Positions 1-6,085 of a stretch of DNA of 7,557 nt are shown piece by piece; the stretch's first letter is position 1; every line of letters starts with the position of its first letter. A model generated the notes under the pieces. That model made no database searches. It saw nothing but the letters and a program-made list of their open reading frames with translations, and was not told where the DNA came from. A program made the position numbers and the translations under genes. This DNA comes from JAAETI01 sp965368515 (GTDB lineage: Bacteria > Actinomycetota > Acidimicrobiia > Spongiisociales > UBA5794): the NCBI GenBank assembly GCA_965368515.1, contig CBDUNF010000177.1, positions 1-7,557 on the forward strand, given 5' to 3'.

Positions 1-3000
1 GGGATCCCGGAGTCGGGGATGTTCTCGCCCTTCACGATGGCCTCGTAGACCTTGCTTCGGCCCACTACGTCGTCACTCTTCACGGTGAGCATTTCCTGGA
101 GCGCATTGGCCGCGCCGTAGGCCTCGAGCGCCCACACTTCCATCTCTCCGAAGCGCTGACCACCGAACTGTGCCTTACCACCGAGCGGCTGCTGGGTGAT
201 CATCGAGTACGGGCCGGTTGACCGGGCGTGAATCTTGTCATCAACAAGGTGGATCAGCTTCAGGATGTAGATGTAGCCAACCGTGACTGGCGAGTCGAAC
301 TCCTCACCATTGCGGCCGTTGAAGAGCTTTGCCTTGCCGGTGCCGTCGACGAGCTTGAGCCCCTCCGGATTGGGGTGCGTCTTCTCCAGCAGCTTGACGA
401 TCTCTTTCTCGCCTGCACCGTCAAACACCGGCGTGGCGACCGTTTGCCACGGCTCGGCGCCGTTGGACGCGGGGCTGGGGAGGTCGTCGAACTTCTCCCA
501 GCCGCGTGATGCTGCCCAGCCAAGGTGCGTCTCGAGAACCTGTCCCAGGTTCATGCGGGATGGCACACCCAGCGGTGACAGAATGATGTCGACCGGCGTG
601 CCGTCCTCGAGGAAGGGCATGTCCTCCTCAGGAAGGATCTTGGCAATGACGCCCTTGTTGCCGTGACGGCCGGCCAGCTTGTCACCGGCAGAGATCTTGC
701 GCTGCTTGGCAACGTAGACCCGGACCAGCTCGTTCATGCCCGGGGGCAGATCGAAGCCGTCCTCACGACGGAACTCCTTGACCGCGATGGCCTTGCCGCT
801 TTCGCCGTGCGGAACCTTCAGAGATACGTCACGAACCTCGCGCGCCTTCTCACCGAAGATGGCCCGGAGCAAACGCTCCTCAGGAGTCAACTCGGTCTCA
901 CCCTTTGGCGTGACCTTGCCGACGAGGTAGTCACCGGGACCGACTTCAGCGCCGATTCGGATGATGCCGCGGTCGTCTAGGTCGCGGAGTACCTCCTCAG
1001 CAACGTTCGGGATGTCCCTAGTGATCTCCTCGGCACCCAGCTTGGTGTCGCGGGCATCGATCTCATGCTCTTCGATGTGAATGGACGTGAGCAGATCGTG
1101 CTTGACGAGGCGCTCTGAGAGGATGATGGCATCCTCGTAGTTGTAGCCCTCCCATGGCATGAACGCCACGAGCAGGTTGCGCCCGAGCGCGAGTTCGCCT
1201 TCGTCGGTCGAAGGTCCGTCGGCGAGCAGTGAGCCTGCCTTGACCTTCTCCCCCTCAGCCACACGTGCCTTCTGGTTGATGCAGGTGCCCTGGTTGGATC
1301 GTTCGAACTTGCTGAGCTTGAAGGTGTGCTTCTTGTTGGCGCCGTCTTCCTTGACGGTGATCTGGTCACCGGTTACCTCAACGACGGTCCCCGCGACCGG
1401 GCTGAGGATGACGTCGCCAGAGTCGTGAGCTGCTCGCTCCTCGACACCGGTACCAACCAACGGGGCATCGGCCTGAAGAAGAGGCACAGCCTGCCGCTGC
1501 ATGTTCGATCCCATCAGCGCACGGTTTGCATCGTCGTGCTCGAGGAACGGAATCAGCGATGTTGACACCGAAATCAGCTGCTTCGGGGAAACGTCCATGT
1601 AGTCGACCTGATCGGCGAGAACCTGGTCCACCTCACCACCGGTCTTGCGGACAAGCACACGGTCTTTGGTGAAGGTGCCGTCATCATTGAGCTGAGCGTT
1701 GGCCTGCGCAATGATGTGGTCTTCCTCGGCTGCGGCCGTGAGGTAGTCGATTCGGTTGGTGACCTTGCCTTTGGTCACACGACGGTACGGGGTCTCGATG
1801 AACCCGTAGCGGTTGACCTTGGCGTAAGTAGCCAGCGAACCGATGAGACCGATGTTGGGACCCTCAGGAGTCTCGATCGGGCACATGCGGCCATAGTGCG
1901 ACGGGTGAACGTCACGAACCTCGAAGCCGGCACGCTCACGTGACAGCCCACCAGGGCCGAGCGCCGAAAGGCGGCGGCGATGGGTGAGGCTGGCGAGCGG
2001 GTTGGGCTGATCCATGAACTGGCTCAACTGGCTCGTCCCGAAGAACTCCTTGATGGAGGCAACAACCGGACGGATGTTGATCAGGCTCTGCGGAGTGATC
2101 GCCTCGGGGTCCTGGGTAGTCATGCGTTCCCGAACGACACGCTCGAGACGGGTCAGGCCGACGCGGATCTGATTCTGGATCAGCTCACCAACGGTGCGCA
2201 CCCGCCGGTTGGTGAAGTTGTCGATGTCGTCAACACGGTGCCCATCGGCGCCGGTCCGCAGCCCGACCAGATACCCGATGGTGGCGAGCATGTCGTCGTG
2301 GCTGAGCAAGCCGTGCTCGTTGGCATCGTATCCGTCGAGATCGACCGGTTTGCGCCCGAACTTCAGATCGAGCTTGTAGCGGCCGACCCTGGTGAGGTCG
2401 TAGCGCTTCGGGTTGTAGAAGAGGTTGTTGATAAGGCCACGAGCGGACTCGATGGTGGTCAACTCACCGGGGCGCAGTTTGCGGTAGAGGTCGAGTAGCG
2501 CCTCGTCCTTCGACGTCGCCGGATCTTTCTCGAGCGTATTTGCGATGAGCTCGGACCCATTGAACAACGCCAGAAGCTCCTCGTCGGTCTCGCCAAAGCC
2601 AAGCGCGCGAAGGAAGGTGGTGACATACTGGCGGCGTTTGCGGTCGACACGCACGCCGACGGTGTCCTTCTTGTCGACGTCGAATTCGAGCCACGCACCA
2701 CGACCGGGAATGACCTTCGCAGCAAAGATGTCCTTGTCGGAAGTCTTGTCGATAGTGAGGTCGAAGTACACGCCCGGCGAGCGAACGAGCTGGCTCACAA
2801 CCACACGCTCGGTGCCGTTGATGATGAAGGTGCCGTTCGGCGTCATCATCGGGAAATCACCAAGGAACACCTGCTGTTCCTTGATCTCTCCGGTTTCCCT
2901 GTTGAGGAACCGTGCTGTTACGAACAGCGGCTTCGAATAGTTGGAGTCCTGCTCCTTGGCGTCGGGAATCGAGAGCGGAGCATCGCCGAATCGGTGATCT

Positions 3001-3182
3001 GTCAGCTCGAGGGCGAGGTTCCCCGTGAAGTCCTCGATTGGCGATACTTCGCTAAAAATCTGCTTCAAACCATGGTCGAGAAACCACGAGAAAGAGTCGT
3101 GTTGGACGGCCAAAAGATTCGGGAGATCATGAACCTCAGGAATCTTGGCGAAGGACAGGCGGTCGGTGCGCGCACGAGCCAA
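1..3182 (-). CDS. rpoB: RNA polymerase beta subunit, 3' end outside window
   Basis: This is the beta subunit of DNA-directed RNA polymerase, which forms half of the catalytic cleft and binds rifampicin. 1060 codons are visible without a stop and end in the motif GENIPDSGIP, so roughly 50-100 C-terminal residues lie past the left edge. The start is read as TTG at 3182: AGGAG sits six bases upstream (3189-3193) and the protein then begins MARARTDRLSFAKIPEVHD, a standard actinobacterial-type N-terminus. Landmarks are NGTERVVVSQLVRSPGV in the N-terminal part, the rifampicin region GTSQLSQFMDQPNPLA at residues 382-397, then THRRRLSALGPGGL, CPIETPEGPNIGLI, and the active-site stretch DKLAGRHGNKGV from residue 834, whose Lys835 and Lys843 match E. 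coli K1065 and K1073. No frameshift was seen in the parts translated by hand. rpoC presumably follows outside the window. Unusually, rplL is not its direct upstream neighbour. Confidence 0.97.
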   Translation of the reverse strand, partial: MARARTDRLSFAKIPEVHDLPNLLAVQHDSFSWFLDHGLKQIFSEVSPIEDFTGNLALELTDHRFGDAPLSIPDAKEQDSNYSKPLFVTARFLNRETGEIKEQQVFLGDFPMMTPNGTFIINGTERVVVSQLVRSPGVYFDLTIDKTSDKDIFAAKVIPGRGAWLEFDVDKKDTVGVRVDRKRRQYVTTFLRALGFGETDEELLALFNGSELIANTLEKDPATSKDEALLDLYRKLRPGELTTIESARGLINNLFYNPKRYDLTRVGRYKLDLKFGRKPVDLDGYDANEHGLLSHDDMLATIGYLVGLRTGADGHRVDDIDNFTNRRVRTVGELIQNQIRVGLTRLERVVRERMTTQDPEAITPQSLINIRPVVASIKEFFGTSQLSQFMDQPNPLASLTHRRRLSALGPGGLSRERAGFEVRDVHPSHYGRMCPIETPEGPNIGLIGSLATYAKVNRYGFIETPYRRVTKGKVTNRIDYLTAAAEEDHIIAQANAQLNDDGTFTKDRVLVRKTGGEVDQVLADQVDYMDVSPKQLISVSTSLIPFLEHDDANRALMGSNMQRQAVPLLQADAPLVGTGVEERAAHDSGDVILSPVAGTVVEVTGDQITVKEDGANKKHTFKLSKFERSNQGTCINQKARVAEGEKVKAGSLLADGPSTDEGELALGRNLLVAFMPWEGYNYEDAIILSERLVKHDLLTSIHIEEHEIDARDTKLGAEEITRDIPNVAEEVLRDLDDRGIIRIGAEVGPGDYLVGKVTPKGETELTPEERLLRAIFGEKAREVRDVSLKVPHGESGKAIAVKEFRREDGFDLPPGMNELVRVYVAKQRKISAGDKLAGRHGNKGVIAKILPEEDMPFLEDGTPVDIILSPLGVPSRMNLGQVLETHLGWAASRGWEKFDDLPSPASNGAEPWQTVATPVFDGAGEKEIVKLLEKTHPNPEGLKLVDGTGKAKLFNGRNGEEFDSPVTVGYIYILKLIHLVDDKIHARSTGPYSMITQQPLGGKAQFGGQRFGEMEVWALEAYGAANALQEMLTVKSDDVVGRSKVYEAIVKGENIPDSGI

Positions 3183-3188
3183 GGGAGA

Positions 3189-3193
3189 CTCCT
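3189..3193 (-). promoter_or_regulatory. Ribosome binding site of rpoB
   Basis: AGGAG on the minus strand lies six bases before the TTG at 3182. It decides the start: no ATG or GTG in a sensible position precedes the conserved N-terminal motif, and the spacing is ideal for this TTG. Confidence 0.75.
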
Positions 3194-3253
3194 CTACAGA
3201 TTGTGGACGACGGATCGGTGAGATCGGCTGGGCAGGGATTAGACGACGAAAGA

Positions 3254-3278
3254 CCAGAGTAGCACACAGCTACCCTGG
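3254..3278. repeat. 25-base imperfect palindrome before rpoB
   Basis: Arms CCAGAGTAGC (3254-3263) and GCTACCCTGG (3269-3278) are inverted repeats with nine of ten positions paired around the spacer ACACA. The left arm overlaps the candidate -10 of rpoB and the right arm lies in the promoter spacer. It could be a protein operator or, if transcription starts further upstream, a hairpin in the leader. Confidence 0.6.
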
Positions 3279-3286
3279 CGATGCAA
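3256..3286 (-). promoter_or_regulatory. Candidate rpoB promoter
   Basis: On the minus strand TTGCAT (3286-3281) is followed after 19 bases by TACTCT (3261-3256), which is preceded by TG one base upstream and so resembles an extended -10. A start near 3249 would give a 5' untranslated region of about 65 bases. The spacing is long and the -35 is weak, so this is a candidate only. A promoter is expected in 3183-3479 because the gene upstream points the other way and the rplL transcript appears to be terminated. Confidence 0.35.
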
Positions 3287-3385
3287 ACGCGGCGTCGCGG
3301 GAAAACGTACTCTTCAACTGGTGAGGGCACGATACCGAAGATCCGGGCTCTATTCAAGAGGCCATCAGTGCTACCGCCCCCACGT

Positions 3386-3416
3386 TTGGCCGGGCCCCGG
3401 GAACCCCGCTTAGAAT
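3386..3416 (+). promoter_or_regulatory. Candidate promoter of the epimerase gene
   Basis: TAGAAT at 3411-3416 matches the -10 consensus at five of six positions. TTGGCC at 3386-3391 is a weak -35 at 19 bases. Transcription would start near 3423, giving a leader of about 57 bases before the GTG at 3480. The -10 is the stronger half of this call. Confidence 0.35.
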
Positions 3417-3479
3417 CGATTACCGATTAGCCCTGGGACGCCGACATCCGGCATCCCACCCAATCAATGAGGTGATGTC

Positions 3480-4328
3480 GTGAAGTTCGGGATGAACCTG
3501 CTGCTGTGGACTGCGGACTTGAAGGAGGAGGTCACCCCGGTTCTCGAAGAACTCAAGAGAACCGGCTTCGACGGCGTCGAGATACCCGTTTTCGATTTTG
3601 CGATCGATTACGGCGCTTGGGGCAGACGACTCGATGACCTCGGTCTGGAGCGCACCGCCGTCACGGTCATGTCGGAGGAAGCCAACCCGATCAGCGACGA
3701 CCCGCAGGTCCGTCTCAAAGCTGTTGAGTACCTCAAGAGTGTGGTGGATGCTTGTGCGGCAGCAGGTGCCACCAAGCTCGTCGGTCCCCTCTACGCAGCA
3801 CTCGGAACATTCAGCGGCACCGGGCCGACCGCCGATGAATGGAAATGGGGCGCCGAGTCGATCCGCACCGTTGCCGAGTATGCGGCGGAGGCCGACGTGG
3901 TGCTCGCCCTGGAAGCACTCAATCGCTTCGAGATCTACCTGCTCAACTCCCAAGCCGACGCGGCACGGTTTGCGGCCGAGGTCGCACACCCCAACGCAAA
4001 GCTCCTCTACGACACGTTCCACGCCAACATCGAGGAGAAGGACACGGCCCAGGGAATTCGCGATGCGGGCAGCCTGATAACACACGTCCACATCTCCGAG
4101 AACGATCGGAGCACACCCGGTGCCGGCACTGTCAACTGGAAGGCGACCTTCGAGACGCTGCACGAGATCGACTACGACGGCTGGCTGACGATCGAAGCAT
4201 TCGGGTTGGCCCTACCCGAGCTAACGGCAGCGACCAAGATCTGGCGGCGCATGTACGAGACAGAAGAGAAGCTCGCCGCAGACGGTCTCGCCTTCATGCG
4301 GGCCGAACACGCCAAACGCTGGAACTAG
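3480..4328 (+). CDS. Sugar epimerase, D-tagatose/D-allulose 3-epimerase-like TIM barrel
   Basis: The 282-residue product belongs to the xylose-isomerase-like TIM-barrel superfamily (IolE/COG1082 type) and looks like a metal-dependent ketose 3-epimerase, which interconverts C3 epimers of free ketoses in the cytoplasm. Compared from memory with Agrobacterium D-psicose 3-epimerase, the four metal ligands fall on Glu145 (EALNRFE), Asp178 (YDTFH), His204 (HVH) and Glu239 (TIEAF). The substrate-contact residues fall on Glu151, His181 and Arg210. Length and the order of motifs fit the family (about 280-290 residues). The start is GTG with GAGGTG five bases upstream; no signal peptide or membrane segment is visible. 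The gene runs opposite to its ribosomal neighbours and ends in its own terminator, so it is probably monocistronic. The exact sugar cannot be read from the sequence; tagatose, allulose, L-ribulose or a related ketose are all possible. Confidence 0.88.
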   Translation: MKFGMNLLLWTADLKEEVTPVLEELKRTGFDGVEIPVFDFAIDYGAWGRRLDDLGLERTAVTVMSEEANPISDDPQVRLKAVEYLKSVVDACAAAGATKLVGPLYAALGTFSGTGPTADEWKWGAESIRTVAEYAAEADVVLALEALNRFEIYLLNSQADAARFAAEVAHPNAKLLYDTFHANIEEKDTAQGIRDAGSLITHVHISENDRSTPGAGTVNWKATFETLHEIDYDGWLTIEAFGLALPELTAATKIWRRMYETEEKLAADGLAFMRAEHAKRWN

Positions 4329-4345
4329 CTAAGACCGTAAGAAAG

Positions 4346-4385
4346 GAAGAGGGAGCAGGCGAACCTGCTCCCTCTTCTGGTTTTT
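4346..4385 (+). terminator. Terminator of the epimerase gene, likely bidirectional
   Basis: A 13-base perfect stem (4347-4359 with 4364-4376) plus one further G-C pair encloses the tetraloop CGAA and is followed by CTGG and five Ts at 4381-4385. It begins 18 bases after the epimerase stop. Read on the minus strand the same stem has a UUCG loop and is followed by CCTTTCTT, so it may also stop transcription coming from rplL. Confidence 0.85.
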
Positions 4386-4420
4386 GCGTAGCCGGTCCGC
4401 AATAGCGGACCGGTTTACGC
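4386..4420 (-). other. Hairpin downstream of rplL
   Basis: Nine base pairs (CCGGTCCGC at 4392-4400 with GCGGACCGG at 4405-4413) sit on a five-pair lower stem GCGTA/TACGC with a small internal loop. It has no T-run directly after it on either strand. On the rplL transcript it precedes the bidirectional terminator and could protect the 3' end or slow polymerase. Confidence 0.6.
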
Positions 4421-4433
4421 AGGAACCCGGTAT

Positions 4434-4448
4434 CTCGCCGAAGGCGAG
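4434..4448 (-). other. Small hairpin just after the rplL stop
   Basis: CTCGCC (4434-4439) and GGCGAG (4443-4448) pair around a three-base loop, four bases after the rplL stop codon. It is the first of three hairpins the rplL transcript would form; there is no T-tract, so it is not a terminator by itself. Confidence 0.4.
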
Positions 4449-4452
4449 GCTG

Positions 4453-4833
4453 CTACTTGAGTTCGACGGTGGCGCCGGCCTCTTCGAGCTGCGCCTTTGC
4501 GGCTTCGGCAGCGTCCTTGTCGACGGCTTCCAGAACTGCGTTCGGGGCTCCGTCCACAACTGCCTTGGCTTCCTTCAGGCCCAGGCTGGTGAGTCCACGG
4601 ACTACCTTGATCACCTGAATCTTCTGGGAGCCGGCTGCGGTGAGCACGACATCAAACTCGTCCTGCTCTTCAACCTCAGCTTCGCCGCCGGCGGGGGCGG
4701 CAACAGCCATGGCCATCGGGGCAGCAGCTGTTACGTCGAACTTTTCCTCAAATGCTTTGAGGAACTCGGACAGTTCGAGGACACTCATTTCCTCGAAGAC
4801 GCCTAGGAGCTCCTCGGTCGTCATCTTTGCCAT
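4453..4833 (-). CDS. rplL: 50S ribosomal protein L7/L12
   Basis: This 126-residue acidic protein is the multicopy stalk protein that recruits and stimulates translational GTPases. The N-terminal dimerisation and L10-binding segment is MTTEELLGVFEEMSVLELSE (residues 4-23). A hinge rich in Ala, Gly and Glu covers about residues 35-56. The C-terminal factor-binding domain contains KVVRGLTSLGLKEAKAVVD (76-94) and ends EEAGATVELK. Length and domain order are normal for the family. The ATG at 4831-4833 begins one base after the rplJ stop codon, so the two genes are very probably translationally coupled. The usual downstream partner rpoB is displaced by the opposite-strand epimerase gene, and three hairpins follow the stop. 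Confidence 0.98.
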   Translation of the reverse strand: MAKMTTEELLGVFEEMSVLELSEFLKAFEEKFDVTAAAPMAMAVAAPAGGEAEVEEQDEFDVVLTAAGSQKIQVIKVVRGLTSLGLKEAKAVVDGAPNAVLEAVDKDAAEAAKAQLEEAGATVELK

Positions 4834-4834
4834 G

Positions 4835-5695
4835 TCATTCCTCCTCGGCCTTTTCGGCCGGGTCTTCGTCAACGGACTTCGCGTCGTCACCGTCTGCGTC
4901 TGCCTCTTCCTCTGCGGAGGCTTCGGGTGCCGCTGGGGCATCTTCTGTCTCTGCAGCGGCCTCGGCCGGCTCTTCTTCAACCGTTGCTTCAGCATCAACT
5001 GCTTCGGCATCGGCAGCGACGGTTTCGCCGGTAACTTCTTCAGCTTCCGCAACAGCGGGCGCTTCTTCGGGAGCATCAGCCGATGCGTCAGCATCGGCAT
5101 CTGAGGCGTCTTCAACCGATGCATCAGCATCGGCTTCGACGGCAGGAGCGGTAGCTTCGGCCCCGGAGGTATCTCCGGCCTCTTCCTTCTTCTCTGCGAG
5201 TTGCTGCATGGCCGAAGCCAGGTTGCGAGGCAGCGCGGCAAGCAAACCTGCAAGGTTCGCCATGGGCGCCTTCATCACACCTGCGATCTTCGACAGAAGC
5301 ACCTCGCGGGACTCAATCTCGGCAAGTTCGCTGATCCGCTCAGGTGTCAGGAATCCGCCATCGAGGAGACCGCCCTTCAAGATGAAGGACTCGTTCTCCT
5401 TGGCAAATTCTTTGAGCGCCTTGGCGGCGGAGACTGGGTCCCCGTCTGCGAACGCAATACCGGTCGGCCCGAGGAATAGCTCATCGAGGTCGGTCATTTC
5501 CAACTCGGCAGCGGCACGACGAGCCAAGGACATCTTCACGACCTTGAATTCGGCTCCGCCTTCGCGAAGCCCGCGCCGCAGCGTCTGCTGCTGCTTGACC
5601 GACAAACCGGCGTACTCAGCGAGGAACACTGCTTGTGCGCGGTCGAGACGTTCTTTGATCTCGGCGACGACCTGGACCTTCTCTGGTCTGGGCAT
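4835..5695 (-). CDS. rplJ: 50S ribosomal protein L10 with long acidic C-terminal extension
   Basis: L10 anchors L7/L12 dimers to 23S rRNA at the base of the stalk and represses its own operon. The start is ATG at 5695 (MPRPEKVQVV) with AGGAGG seven bases upstream. Residues 1 to about 135 form the rRNA-binding domain, with KERLDRAQAVFLAEYAGLSV, FKVVKMSLARRA and FLGPTGIAFA visible. About 137-170 is the L12-binding helix (IAGVMKAPMANLAGLLAALP onward). The protein is 286 residues against the usual 165-180. Residues 171-286 are an added low-complexity tail with, by hand count, 45 Asp/Glu, 38 Ala and only 2 Lys, ending EKAEEE. The frame is open throughout the tail and rplL is coupled to its end, so the extension is genuine coding sequence rather than a frameshift. 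A leader RNA upstream suggests autoregulation. Confidence 0.97.
   Translation of the reverse strand: MPRPEKVQVVAEIKERLDRAQAVFLAEYAGLSVKQQQTLRRGLREGGAEFKVVKMSLARRAAAELEMTDLDELFLGPTGIAFADGDPVSAAKALKEFAKENESFILKGGLLDGGFLTPERISELAEIESREVLLSKIAGVMKAPMANLAGLLAALPRNLASAMQQLAEKKEEAGDTSGAEATAPAVEADADASVEDASDADADASADAPEEAPAVAEAEEVTGETVAADAEAVDAEATVEEEPAEAAAETEDAPAAPEASAEEEADADGDDAKSVDEDPAEKAEEE
4838..4845 (-). promoter_or_regulatory. rplL ribosome binding site within rplJ codons
   Basis: The last sense codons of rplJ read GAG GAG GAA, giving AGGAGGAA immediately before TGA, one C and the rplL ATG. The Shine-Dalgarno sequence is thus supplied by the final Glu codons of L10. This fixes the rplL start at 4833 and supports coupled translation. 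Confidence 0.85.
5080..5134 (-). repeat. Direct repeat in the L10 tail
   Basis: The 19-base units at 5080-5098 and 5116-5134 differ at one position (CCGATGCGTCAGCATCGGC and CCGATGCATCAGCATCGGC) and start 36 bases, or 12 codons, apart. Each is itself nearly palindromic and lies in the part of the tail rich in Asp-Ala and Ser-Ala. The pair suggests the tail grew by in-frame duplication. Confidence 0.7.
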
Positions 5696-5801
5696 GTGTC
5701 TTCCTCCTACTGGTGCTACGCACACAGCCTCATGCAATGAGGTCGGAATCTCCGTGAGATTCGAACTCGTCGACTGGCAGGGGCACTTGCGGCGATGGCC
5801 G

Positions 5802-5868
5802 AGGTTCGTAGAACGAAACTCGAACCTTTGCGTAGCAAAGGCTCCCACCAAGACAGGAGGGAGCCTTT
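5802..5868 (-). promoter_or_regulatory. Candidate attenuator: three overlapping hairpins before rplJ
   Basis: In transcription order, hairpin A pairs 5859-5868 with 5837-5846 (ten pairs, GGCTCCC core, followed by CTTTGC rather than a clean T-run). Hairpin B pairs 5836-5841 with 5825-5830 (CCTTTG/CAAAGG). Hairpin C pairs 5821-5827 with 5802-5808 (AGGTTCG/CGAACCT). B shares bases with both A and C, so B excludes them while A and C can coexist. This is the arrangement expected of a switch lying between the L10-binding leader and rplJ. A second pair of stems (5746-5762 and 5728-5742) lies closer to the gene. Confidence 0.5.
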
Positions 5869-5875
5869 TTGACAA

Positions 5876-5942
5876 AGCACCCTGCGCTGGCGTCATACGA
5901 CTTATGTTCCGAAGAACACCCGCGGTCTTGGGTCGAGGTATG
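5876..5942 (-). ncRNA. L10 leader RNA (autoregulatory L10/L12 binding site)
   Basis: Read on the minus strand this segment has the hallmarks of the ribosomal protein L10 leader. An AAGACCGCGGGTG segment pairs with CCAGCGCAGGGT through ACC/GGT and GCG/CGC with a bulged A. Between them are a stem TGTTC/GAACA closed by a TTCG tetraloop (5905-5918), a conserved-looking TAAG, and a small GTC/GAC stem. It lies about 180-245 bases before rplJ. In other bacteria L10, alone or with L12, binds this RNA and lowers rplJL expression by translation block or attenuation. Recognition is from motif memory, not a covariance search. Confidence 0.85.
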
Positions 5943-5958
5943 AGGTTGTGTCAGCGGG

Positions 5959-5987
5959 ACAGTAACTGAGGCCGACACGGTGCGCAA
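5959..5987 (-). promoter_or_regulatory. Candidate rplJL promoter
   Basis: On the minus strand TTGCGC (5987-5982) and TACTGT (5964-5959) are 17 bases apart. Each matches consensus at only three positions, including the key TTG and TAnnnT. The implied start near 5952 is about ten bases before the L10 leader begins, and the element lies after the terminator at 6086-6119, which is the position a separate rplJL promoter should occupy. Confidence 0.4.
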
Positions 5988-6027
5988 GAGTGACCGGCAA
6001 TGTGGCTCGGAATCGGCGGACGCCGAC

Positions 6028-6085
6028 CAACCCCTCACCCGCCTTCGCCTTGCTTGGCACCCTCTCCCTAAGGCAAAGGGAAGAA
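6028..6085. repeat. Possible dispersed extragenic repeat
   Basis: CCCCTCACCC at 6030-6039 followed by ACCCTCTCCC at 6059-6068, with GCC-rich sequence between, resembles extragenic palindromic repeats that are common in GC-rich genomes. Only one copy is in the window, so its dispersed nature is a guess. Confidence 0.2.

Larger units (their letters stand above)
3183..3479. other. Divergent intergenic region, rpoB / epimerase
   Basis: This 297-base stretch separates two divergently read genes. It contains the rpoB ribosome binding site, the candidate promoters for both genes, the 25-base palindrome at 3254-3278, a GC-rich block around 3388-3402 and a tandem 7-base near-repeat CGATTAC/CGATTAG at 3417-3430. 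No convincing coding sequence or tRNA was found in it. Confidence 0.7.

Noticed and set aside
977..1369. A 130-codon minus-strand open frame and several plus-strand frames inside rpoB
   Set aside because: All are out-of-frame or antisense readings of the continuous, highly conserved beta-subunit frame.
3420..4163. A 247-codon minus-strand open frame opposite the epimerase
   Set aside because: It mirrors a well-conserved enzyme gene with all catalytic residues; the frame is open only because of GC-rich codon bias, and its protein is unrecognisable.
4453..5253. A 266-codon minus-strand frame that includes rplL
   Set aside because: Only the last 126 codons are L7/L12. The upstream part is an out-of-frame reading of the rplJ tail; the true start at 4833 has its own ribosome binding site.
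5837..5870. Plus-strand terminator (stem followed by five Ts)
   Set aside because: No plus-strand gene lies upstream to be terminated, so the stem is better read on the minus strand as part of the rplJ leader.
5696..5896. N-terminal extension of L10 to an ATG at 5896
   Set aside because: The added residues are a translation of the leader and attenuator region. The ATG at 5695 has an ideal AGGAGG and gives the normal L10 N-terminus.
4827..5969. A 380-codon plus-strand open frame rich in Ser and Ala
   Set aside because: It is the antisense of the rplJ tail: Ala/Asp/Glu codons read backwards give Ser/Ala runs. It also runs through the L10 leader and has no recognisable domain.
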